From Methanosarcina flavescens (GTDB taxonomy: Archaea; Halobacteriota; Methanosarcinia; Methanosarcinales; Methanosarcinaceae), in contig NZ_CP032683.1 in the NCBI RefSeq assembly GCF_001304615.2, positions 2,914,001 to 2,978,000 of the forward strand: DNA of 64,000 nucleotides, written 5' to 3'. Position 1 is the stretch's first letter. Each line of letters starts with the position of its first letter. Both the position numbers and the translations under genes were made by a program. The notes beneath the pieces are model-generated. The model made no database searches, was not told the origin of the DNA, and worked only from the letters and a program-made list of their open reading frames with translations. Shown piece by piece: positions 54,846 through 64,000 of this stretch.

Positions 54846-54859
54846 GATTAGTATTAATA
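54846..54859. repeat. casposon target-site duplication, right
   Basis: GATTAGTATTAATA, identical to 44612-44625. Confidence 0.9.
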
Positions 54860-54955
54860 GGTTTATAACCCTTATAAAGAAAGAGAGTAAAAATAAGAAA
54901 AAAGCCTGAAAACTGATAGCTTCAATCCTCTTAATCTCATCCAGGAGCGCATAAA

Positions 54956-55420
54956 ATGGAGTACAGCTATGACCTTACAGGAAACTATCTATGCATTGGA
55001 GAAAACCGAATACCTGCTTACAGCCTGGAAGAAAATGAGATCGGTAATTGCACCAGTTGCGATTCCATACTTATGAGCCTCAGCTACCACGCAGCAGGTG
55101 AAAAAACCGTAATTGTAACAAAATGCACTTCTTGTGGGACTTTTTATGCAAATGTCTATGATTCCGCATGGAACTGGATAGATGAGGTGCAAGTATCCCT
55201 GCTTCCAATCCCTATTCCTATAAGTAACCAGATCGTTGACGACTGGGAAGGGCTTGAGGCAATTTCTATGAAAAAGCTTGAAGCCGTCTTTTCCAGAGGA
55301 GAAATCGAAGCCCTTTTTGCCAGGGCAAATGAAGAAACCCCTGTCCGTCAATACCTGTACAGAGCCCGCAAAAAATATAAACTTTTCGAAGAAATCTTTG
55401 ATATTGAACTCGCATTTTAA
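54956..55420 (+). CDS. 154-aa zinc-ribbon hypothetical
   Basis: The protein has two CxxC pairs (IGNCTSCDSI and VTKCTSCGTF) about 30 residues apart, forming a zinc ribbon. A helical C-terminal half follows, ending in RQYLYRARKKYKLFEEIFDI. No family recognised. It starts 97 bp beyond the casposon's right target duplication. Function unknown. Confidence 0.65.
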   Translation: MEYSYDLTGNYLCIGENRIPAYSLEENEIGNCTSCDSILMSLSYHAAGEKTVIVTKCTSCGTFYANVYDSAWNWIDEVQVSLLPIPIPISNQIVDDWEGLEAISMKKLEAVFSRGEIEALFARANEETPVRQYLYRARKKYKLFEEIFDIELAF

Positions 55421-57889
<2,469 letters not shown>

Positions 57890-59401
57890 ATGCTTGAGAA
57901 AATCGATCTTTCAAAGGCAATAACAAATGCTGAGTACAAAAAAAGCAAAAAATTGCTTAAACCCAAGCTCGGAGAACTGCAGCGGAAAGCCTGGGACTTA
58001 AAAATACCGGTTATTCTCGTTTTCGAAGGCTGGCATGTTCCCGGTATGGGAGAGGATGTCAACCGTTTTATTCTTTCACTGGATCCCAGAGGGTACAGCT
58101 TCAATACCATGACCAGGCCCTGCTATGAAGAGCTTCTCAAACCCTTCATTGTACGTTTCTGGTCCAGGATTCCTGCAAAAGGAAAAATTGCAATTTTTGA
58201 CAGAAGTTGGTACAGCAGGGCAGTGATAGAATGCCTGGGAAAAGAAAAAACCGGACAGGAAATGAAAAAATACTTGGAAAAAATAAATTATTTTGAGCGG
58301 CAGCTTGCCGATGATGGGTATCTTATCATAAAACTTTTCCTTCATATAAGTGAAAAAGAGCATAAAGAGCGTTTTAAAGAACTTAAAAAAGTTAATATTC
58401 CACTCATATTTGAGGAATATGAAAAAGAACTTAGCCAGGATCTTGATCTTATCCATAATTATAATGAGTACCTCCCTTTTGTAGAGAATATGCTGGAGAA
58501 GACCGATATGCCTTATGCTCCGTGGACAGTCGTGGAAGCTAATGATAGGAACTTCGCAACTCTTAAAATTATGATGACTGTTATTCATGCGATGGAAGCT
58601 TCCATTAAACAGGCAACCCGAACTCCAGCCGTACAGACCCTTAAATACCTGGATCTGGAGACCAGGAGAGTTCCTCAACTTAACGATTTAATACTTGAGA
58701 AAGTTGACCTTTCCAGAAGAATGGATGCAGATGAGTACAGGACATCAAAAAAGTTTTACCAGCAAAAGCTTGCAACTCTCCAGTACGAACTATTCAGGAA
58801 AAAGCGTCCAGTGGTTGTGGTCTTTGAAGGTTGGGATGCAGCAGGCAAAGGAGGAGATATCCACCGCCTTGTAGAAAATCTCAATCCCAGGCTTTACAGA
58901 GTAGTCCCAGTGGGCTCGCCCAATGACATCGAAAAAGCTCATCATTACCTATGGCGTTTCTGTGAAGCTATCCCTAGAGCTGGACATATAACAATTTTCG
59001 ACCGGAGCTGGTACGGCCGCGTCCTGGTAGAAAGAGTCGAAGGCTTCTGCAGAGAGGAAGAATGGAAAAGAGCTTACAGAGAGATTAACGAATTTGAGGA
59101 AATTCTGACACAGGCTGGAACGATTGTGCTCAAGTTCTGGCTTCACATTGATAAGGAAACCCAGCTTGAACGTTTCAACAGCCGGCAGGTTGATCCAAAA
59201 AAAAAGTGGAAAATCACAGCCGAGGATTGGCGAAACCGGGGCAGATGGGACGATTATAAGATTGCAGCCAACGAGATGCTCCAGAAAACAAGCACAACAA
59301 ATTCCCGGTGGATTATTGTAGAATCAAACGATAAACGATATTCCAGAATCAAAGTTCTGAAAACCGCTGTTGAAATCATAGAAAAAGAGCTGAAAAGGTA
59401 A
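57890..59401 (+). CDS. two-domain polyphosphate kinase 2 / polyphosphate:AMP phosphotransferase
   Basis: The 503-aa protein has two tandem PPK2 domains. The C-terminal one has intact Walker A (FEGWDAAGKGGDIHR) and Walker B-like (FDRSWYGRVLVERV) motifs. In the N-terminal one the P-loop is degenerate (FEGWHVPGMGEDVNR, where GK is replaced by GM), though FDRSWYSRAV remains. This is the pattern of polyphosphate:AMP phosphotransferases, in which only the C-terminal domain is catalytic. It uses polyphosphate to phosphorylate AMP or other nucleotides. AAGGGGGGCTCCAT fixes the ATG at 57890. A response regulator lies convergent. Confidence 0.9.
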   Translation: MLEKIDLSKAITNAEYKKSKKLLKPKLGELQRKAWDLKIPVILVFEGWHVPGMGEDVNRFILSLDPRGYSFNTMTRPCYEELLKPFIVRFWSRIPAKGKIAIFDRSWYSRAVIECLGKEKTGQEMKKYLEKINYFERQLADDGYLIIKLFLHISEKEHKERFKELKKVNIPLIFEEYEKELSQDLDLIHNYNEYLPFVENMLEKTDMPYAPWTVVEANDRNFATLKIMMTVIHAMEASIKQATRTPAVQTLKYLDLETRRVPQLNDLILEKVDLSRRMDADEYRTSKKFYQQKLATLQYELFRKKRPVVVVFEGWDAAGKGGDIHRLVENLNPRLYRVVPVGSPNDIEKAHHYLWRFCEAIPRAGHITIFDRSWYGRVLVERVEGFCREEEWKRAYREINEFEEILTQAGTIVLKFWLHIDKETQLERFNSRQVDPKKKWKITAEDWRNRGRWDDYKIAANEMLQKTSTTNSRWIIVESNDKRYSRIKVLKTAVEIIEKELKR

Positions 59402-59418
59402 CACCGAATTCTTAAAGT

Positions 59419-59892
59419 TTACTTTGGCCCTTTATAGCTGGAAAGGAAACTTGAGGGAGTACTGAGCTCTCCTGAATCTTCCAGAAACTTCTCCGGACTT
59501 CTTTTAACATTCTTCTTCTCCAGTCTATACTGCATAAGAACAGAATCAATACCATTTTTCAGATCCTTTTCGTCAAATGGCTTCATAATATACCCGGATC
59601 CGGTATTCCAGATTTTTTCGAGAATTTTACGGTCGGAACAGGCTGTAAGGTAAACGACCGGAATGCCAGAGCGTTTTTTTATTTCCTTCGAAGCTTCTAT
59701 ACCGTCAAGGTCACCTTTAAGCATAATATCCATAAGCACAAGGTCAGGTCTGGTGCTTTCAGCTTTACTAATGGCTTCCTCTCCTGAAGAAGCCACACCT
59801 GTAACCGTATATCCCAGGTTTCTCAGCATTGCCCTTAGTCCCATTGCAACAATGTGTTCATCCTCAACAACCAGAATTTTTCCTTCTACCAT
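59419..59892 (-). CDS. orphan CheY-like response regulator
   Basis: The 157-aa protein is a single receiver domain with phosphoacceptor Asp in VLMDIML, acidic pair in VVEDEHIV, Thr/Ser switch in LTACSD, and Lys in KPFDEKD. A disordered C-terminal tail follows. It is highly similar to the regulator at 61731-62150, including VVEDEHIVAMG and GYTVTGVASSG. No kinase is adjacent; the kinase at 62164 may serve both. Convergent with the PPK2 gene. Confidence 0.9.
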   Translation of the reverse strand: MVEGKILVVEDEHIVAMGLRAMLRNLGYTVTGVASSGEEAISKAESTRPDLVLMDIMLKGDLDGIEASKEIKKRSGIPVVYLTACSDRKILEKIWNTGSGYIMKPFDEKDLKNGIDSVLMQYRLEKKNVKRSPEKFLEDSGELSTPSSFLSSYKGPK

Positions 59893-60196
59893 TACTCTTA
59901 CACCTTATCTCAACTTCCGAGAGCCGGTTTTATCAGGTTTCCTGACCATCTCAGGCTTAAACCATGTTACTGTCAATCTTTTTCTATACCTGCAGACGCC
60001 CCTATATAAATCAAGGTATATAACCCGCACCATATGGCATATACCGAAGGAAAGGAAATCTATGCTGCCTCTATCCCAGACAAAAGTGAAGGGGTTTTTC
60101 AAGGGCTAAAAGATATTTTTATCCATTTAAAAATTTTAATCGCACTGTCGGGAAAAAATGAATTCAATAAATGGCTCAAAATATTCTGAAAACCCG
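59893..60196. other. spacer left of the solo casposon end
   Basis: No gene supported. It ends in GATTAAATCAATAG at 60197, a near-copy of the casposon target. Confidence 0.45.
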
Positions 60197-60210
60197 GATT
60201 AAATCAATAG

Positions 60211-60440
60211 TTATGAGTGCTCTTCATTTTTGAGGGGTTTTCTACAGTTATAAGAATAAAATATACTTTCTTTATGACTCATGCTACCTAGTTGATTTTA
60301 ATATAAATATCTAAACGGTAACGTAGAAGATAGGAAATCACAATCAGATAGATGTAATAAAAATATATTATAACTTTTCAGTGTAATCGGCTTTTTAATC
60401 CGTCTAAAATCTTTTCATTAATGTTTAACGAAGATATTCA
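60211..60440 (+). repeat. solo, diverged casposon-type terminal repeat
   Basis: The sequence from about 60211 contains TCTTCATTTTTGAGGGG, TAAAATATACTTTCTT, GAAATCACAATCAG, GGCTTTTTAATCCGTCTAAA and ACGAAGATATTC in the order and spacing of the casposon right repeat read inward. It is preceded by GATTAAATCAATAG (60197-60210), one deletion and a few changes away from the casposon target. No second end or casposon gene was found up to 64 kb. Confidence 0.7.
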
Positions 60441-60642
60441 GACCAACACTTTTGATATGGCATTTTTAGCATTAAGCATACTTCTTTTACAATTTGAAAT
60501 ACTATTTATGAATATATAATATTATTTAACTATATAAGTTTCGGAATAATAAATATTTTTTAACAAAAAGATTATCTTATTCTGAGATGTATTTAGATTA
60601 ATTTGAGAAAAAGAGTTAATAATTGGGAACTGGCATGATACT

Positions 60643-61368
60643 TTGGAAAAAGATTTCACATATATAAAATTTCCAGAAGGCACAAACAAAGTATATCTTG
60701 ATGATTTTTGTTATGAACTGGATAGAAATACTGATAGTTTGACAATAAGTTTTGAAGGTTATTTTTCCAGCTTTCCTGAAAGACTAGCTCCTTGTACGAT
60801 CTACATATTTGGCTTAGGAGGGGTTAGCATTTTAAAAATGGTAGCAATGCTTAAATCCATTTTACTGCTCTTCCTATTAATTTTAGAAATTATATTAGGA
60901 AGAAATAGCTCGCTTTCGTCAACCCTACTATTCTTTATGAGCTTGGCATTCGGTATCATCTCTTCATACATCTCTGAAATCAAGAATTACTACAACATTT
61001 CAAAGTGTGATAAGTGTGGCAGAGATTTTGCTTTCAAAGAAATTAAAGAGCCTCTTATCAAAATGGTAAGTACTTATGATAAATTCGAAAAAACAATAAC
61101 AAGATACATGAAGTGTATATATTGCAATAATGAAGAAATCAAGACAGAAATCGAATACGAGCTTTCCAAATCCAAATCAAAAAAGATTAGCAAAAATAGA
61201 AGAAATTGTAAAGAATGTGGAAAAAAGCTTGCTTTAGCAGAATACAGGCACCCTGATGTGAATATGGAATATAGGACTGTTAGAACTATCAAACACTATA
61301 AATGTATAAGTTGTGGATACATGGAAATTAGCATAAAGTACAATTACATCCCTAATTCAGCTGATTAA
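60643..61368 (+). CDS. membrane-anchored double zinc-ribbon protein
   Basis: The 241-aa protein has an N-terminal region (about 1-58), two hydrophobic segments (about 67-110), then two zinc ribbons. The first is CDKCGRDFAFKE paired with MKCIYCNNEE, the second CKECGKKLALAE paired with YKCISCGYMEI. The two ribbons look like a duplication. No family recognised. It starts at TTG with a weak Shine-Dalgarno. It lies just inside the solo casposon end and could be a relic of that element or an ordinary host gene. Confidence 0.65.
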   Translation: MEKDFTYIKFPEGTNKVYLDDFCYELDRNTDSLTISFEGYFSSFPERLAPCTIYIFGLGGVSILKMVAMLKSILLLFLLILEIILGRNSSLSSTLLFFMSLAFGIISSYISEIKNYYNISKCDKCGRDFAFKEIKEPLIKMVSTYDKFEKTITRYMKCIYCNNEEIKTEIEYELSKSKSKKISKNRRNCKECGKKLALAEYRHPDVNMEYRTVRTIKHYKCISCGYMEISIKYNYIPNSAD

Positions 61369-61730
61369 AAATCAGTGCATAAATTATTTAGTACGCATAC
61401 TAGAATAATATTCCTCGATTTTCATTTCTTTCTCACACAAAGAAGCCCCTAAACGAAGTCTGAAAAAAGATCAAAAGAGAAATTTATAAAAAGGCACAGG
61501 AATAAAAGGCGCCGGAATAACAGAAAAAGTTCCCGCGCCTCTAAAGAAGAAGTAGACCTGGCTACGGAGAATATCAGGATTTCTTAAAAATCTCACAGGA
61601 ATAAATATTCTATCGAATCTCTCCCTGGATTATTCTATTTTTCCTCCTGCTTAGATATTCCAAGCTTTCTTCTTGCTGGTTTATTCTGATTTTCTTTTTA
61701 TCTGAATTGTTCGGGTTATTTTTCCCTGAT
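61369..61730. other. spacer, no gene seen
   Basis: About 360 bp AT/purine-rich sequence between the zinc-ribbon gene and the response regulator. No coding sequence supported. Confidence 0.45.
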
Positions 61731-62150
61731 TCATTCAGATTTTTCTTTTTCTTTCCTGTACCTGTGCAGAGCTACTTCGAGGCTGCTGTGCAGGTCTTTC
61801 TCGTCAAAGGGTTTTATGATATAACCAAAAGGCTCGGTTTTCTTAGCCCGCTCAAGAATATTATTATCGGAATAAGCAGTCAGGTAGACAACAGGAACAT
61901 TAAACCTTTCCCTGATTTCCTTTGCAGCATCCACGCCGTCCATGTCGCCTTTTAACATGATATCCATAAGTACGACATCAGGGAAAGTGCTCTCTGCCTT
62001 GCTTATGGCATCCTTTCCAGACGAAGCTACGCCTGTAACCGTATATCCCAGGCTCTTTAACATTTTCTTTATACCCATTGCGACGATATGCTCGTCCTCA
62101 ACAACGAGAATTCTACCTTCTGCCATTTTTCTTCCTTCTGCCATTTTCAT
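61731..62150 (-). CDS. CheY-like response regulator paired with the histidine kinase
   Basis: The 139-aa receiver has Asp in VLMDIML, acidic pair VVEDEHIV, LTAYSD and KPFDEKD, with all phosphotransfer residues. It begins 13 bp after the histidine kinase stop, same strand, so the two are one operon. The start at 62150 or the ATG at 62126 (behind AGAAGGAAG) is possible; the second has the better Shine-Dalgarno and removes a duplicated KMAEGR. No output domain: likely acts by protein interaction. It is a close paralog of 59419-59892. Confidence 0.9.
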   Translation of the reverse strand: MKMAEGRKMAEGRILVVEDEHIVAMGIKKMLKSLGYTVTGVASSGKDAISKAESTFPDVVLMDIMLKGDMDGVDAAKEIRERFNVPVVYLTAYSDNNILERAKKTEPFGYIIKPFDEKDLHSSLEVALHRYRKEKEKSE

Positions 62151-62163
62151 TTATTTCAGGGCT

Positions 62164-64000
62164 TCATCTTCTGGAAAAACTAATTTTGAACCCGGTTCCC
62201 ATGCTTCTGTCAAGTTCGATTTCCCCATCAATCTGATCCACGAGTGTTGTTACCAGTTGAAGTCCCAGGGAAGTCGTGTCCCTAAAGTCAAGTTCCTCAG
62301 GAAAGCCCCTACCATTATCTCTTACTATAAGAGTTAACCTTTCTTCTTTGCTCCCTTTTGTACCTTTAAGATCATTAATCTCGTTATTAGGGCAACTGGA
62401 TTCTCTATCTCCTGAGTTCCCAGGGTCTTCTTTCTGCCAGGAGAGACATTCTTCTTTACTTTTGCGTAGCTCAATATAAATCTCTCCTTCTTTTTTCCCA
62501 GCAAAAGCATGTTTGAGGGAGTTTGAGACCAGCTCATTGACAATTATCCCGAGAGGAACCGCCGTATCCATGCCCAGAAAAACCTTTTCAATATCCAGTT
62601 TCAAGCTTACTTTCCCGCTGTCAAGGGAATAGGACTGGAAAAGATAATCTGCAAGATTCTTAATATAATCTGCAAGGTCTACGCTTACCATATCTTCGGA
62701 TTGGTAAAGTTTTTCGTGAACAAGCGCCATTGACTTGACCCTGTGCTGGCTGTCTCTGAAGGCTTCAATTACATCTTTATCCGTAAAGTTTCCGGATTCA
62801 AGGTACAGGAGCGTTGAGATAACCTGTAAATTATTCTTGATGCGGTGATGGATTTCTTTTTTACGGATCTCCTCCATCTTGAGAAGGGCATCCTCAGCTT
62901 TCTTATGCTCGGTTATATCAAGGATAACACCCTGAAGATGGATTTCTCCGTCCTCGCTGCGCTGGACAAACGTCCTTTCGTCAACCCAGCGGACCTCACC
63001 TGATTTTGTGAGAACCCGGTATTCCGAGGTGTAGTCCGTACAGCCGGTCTCAACACGCATTTTAACCTCGGCACTCATTTTCTCAATATCCTCGGGATGC
63101 ACAATATCACCATAACGAAGCCTTTTCGAGGTGAAGTCCTCCACGTCATAACCCAGCCTGGTAATGTTTTCCGAGACAAATTCCGCAGGCCACATGGGTT
63201 CATACTTCCACAGAAACACAATTACAGGACTTGTATTTATTACTTTTTCCATTTCTTCCTTAAGCTGGTTAGAACGCTCAAGTTCTTTTGCATAATCCAG
63301 AAGAGCTTTTTCTGCCTCTATACGCTGAGTAGTAGCCAGATCAAGAGCCTGACGCGTCTTTTCGATTCCATCCGTAAGTAGCTTGAAATCGCCCTGCCCA
63401 TGCACAAGAATCTGCCGCTTAAAATCATTCTGCTGAAAGGCTGTAAAGACTGCATTTGAGTCGTCAATTATCTGGTTCAAGGTTTCGGAGAATTTATCAA
63501 GTGTGTTTCCGAGTTCTCTGAACTCTCCCTGTACATCGGCGTTTACCCTCTCTTTTAACTCTCCTCTTGCGAGCGCATTGGTCACCCGTATAGTCTCCCT
63601 GACAGGAACAATTACAGCCTTAAGGATCTCGTTAAGGCCTGTAGGGATTTCCCTAAAATCAATTTCCACATCTGTATCCGCCCTGACATCAAGCCTTCCT
63701 TTAACGGCATCCTGGGCAATACTCTTGAAATCCTGAACGATTTTATCTATCGGCCTTGTGATGGAGAGGGCGATCATATATGCAAGGCCTGCCATAAACA
63801 AGATAGAGATTGCAGAAATGACAAGTAGCCTGTTCCGAAGATCAACAATGCCTGCAAGCATTTCCTCTTTCGGAATTACAAGCACGAAGGCGAGATTCCC
63901 GGTTTTCACAGGTTCATAAAACATTACAACATTTTTACCTGTGGTAGGGTCTATAATCTCGATATATCCCCCTGTTCCGTTTTTTATTTCACCTGCGGCT
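62164..64000 (-). CDS. sensor histidine kinase (Cache-like, HAMP, PAS, HisKA_2/HATPase), 5' end outside window
   Basis: The frame is open beyond the window's end (64000), so the protein is incomplete at its N-terminus. It shows the end of an extracellular Cache-type sensor (GGYIEIIDPTTGKN, then VLVIPKEE), a membrane helix (ISAISILFMAGLAYMIALSI), a HAMP region, a linker helix, and a PAS domain (SPVIVFLWKYEP to VILDITEHKKAED). The HisKA_2 kinase core follows: KEIHHRIKNNLQVISTLL with phosphoacceptor His, then HATPase VNELVSNSLKHAF and DNGRGFPE. The receiver at 61731 is its likely partner. Confidence 0.92.
   Translation of the reverse strand, partial: AAGEIKNGTGGYIEIIDPTTGKNVVMFYEPVKTGNLAFVLVIPKEEMLAGIVDLRNRLLVISAISILFMAGLAYMIALSITRPIDKIVQDFKSIAQDAVKGRLDVRADTDVEIDFREIPTGLNEILKAVIVPVRETIRVTNALARGELKERVNADVQGEFRELGNTLDKFSETLNQIIDDSNAVFTAFQQNDFKRQILVHGQGDFKLLTDGIEKTRQALDLATTQRIEAEKALLDYAKELERSNQLKEEMEKVINTSPVIVFLWKYEPMWPAEFVSENITRLGYDVEDFTSKRLRYGDIVHPEDIEKMSAEVKMRVETGCTDYTSEYRVLTKSGEVRWVDERTFVQRSEDGEIHLQGVILDITEHKKAEDALLKMEEIRKKEIHHRIKNNLQVISTLLYLESGNFTDKDVIEAFRDSQHRVKSMALVHEKLYQSEDMVSVDLADYIKNLADYLFQSYSLDSGKVSLKLDIEKVFLGMDTAVPLGIIVNELVSNSLKHAFAGKKEGEIYIELRKSKEECLSWQKEDPGNSGDRESSCPNNEINDLKGTKGSKEERLTLIVRDNGRGFPEELDFRDTTSLGLQLVTTLVDQIDGEIELDRSMGTGFKISFSRR

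Overview
The window looks like a chromosomal segment of a Methanosarcina-type methanogenic archaeon. Evidence: an EchC-like hydrogenase small subunit, a DUF2551 regulator, large secreted PKD / beta-propeller proteins, purine-rich ribosome binding sites with frequent TTG and GTG starts, long AT-rich spacers, and two archaeal tRNAs. The assignment rests on gene content and remembered family resemblance, not on a database search.

The main discovery is a complete casposon at 44626-54845 (10,220 bp). It has imperfect terminal inverted repeats of 231 and 232 bp, is bracketed by a perfect 14-bp target duplication (GATTAGTATTAATA), and carries all its genes on the + strand. These are a small zinc ribbon, a 25-aa membrane peptide, a basic protein, a double HNH-type zinc protein, a 1024-aa family B DNA polymerase, an 82-aa protein, a Cas1 casposase, and two AT-rich multi-pass membrane proteins of unknown function that look like cargo. 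No CRISPR repeats and no Cas2 are present. A third, diverged copy of the terminal repeat lies alone at about 60211-60440, behind a sequence close to the same target, which suggests an older lost insertion.

Layout. 1-3 kb: the end of a DUF2121-like gene, an orphan echC-like gene, a decayed second copy of the DUF2121-like 3' end, and a solitary HsdR_N-type nuclease. 3-9.6 kb: a fused 5-oxoprolinase/hydantoinase, small membrane proteins and a flavoredoxin. 9.7-12.5 kb: tandem ferredoxin-containing aldo/keto reductases, the second lacking a normal start codon. 12.5-15 kb: GC-richer foreign-looking DNA with a decayed reading frame, a 91-aa protein and a V8-like serine protease. 15-23.7 kb: a carboxymuconolactone decarboxylase-like protein, two related candidate small RNAs, a cupin, MscL, a YihY protein, an insertion sequence, GNAT and nitroreductase pseudogenes, and an FGE-sulfatase protein. 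24-32 kb: a radical SAM protein and two surface proteins separated by a GrpB pseudogene. 32-44 kb: tRNA-Leu, an RNase Z-like hydrolase, a three-gene mannose/glycan operon (GT4, GH130, GT4-phosphomannose isomerase fusion), membrane and protease genes, tRNA-Gln and two regulators. 44.6-54.9 kb: the casposon. 55-64 kb: a zinc-ribbon protein, a 2.4-kb AT-rich gene desert, a two-domain PPK2, two similar response regulators and a HisKA_2 histidine kinase running off the window.

Themes: strong genome plasticity (casposon, IS, at least five decayed genes), carbohydrate and surface biology, and signal transduction. Two genes, and possibly a third, have a good Shine-Dalgarno placed in front of ATA where ATG is expected.
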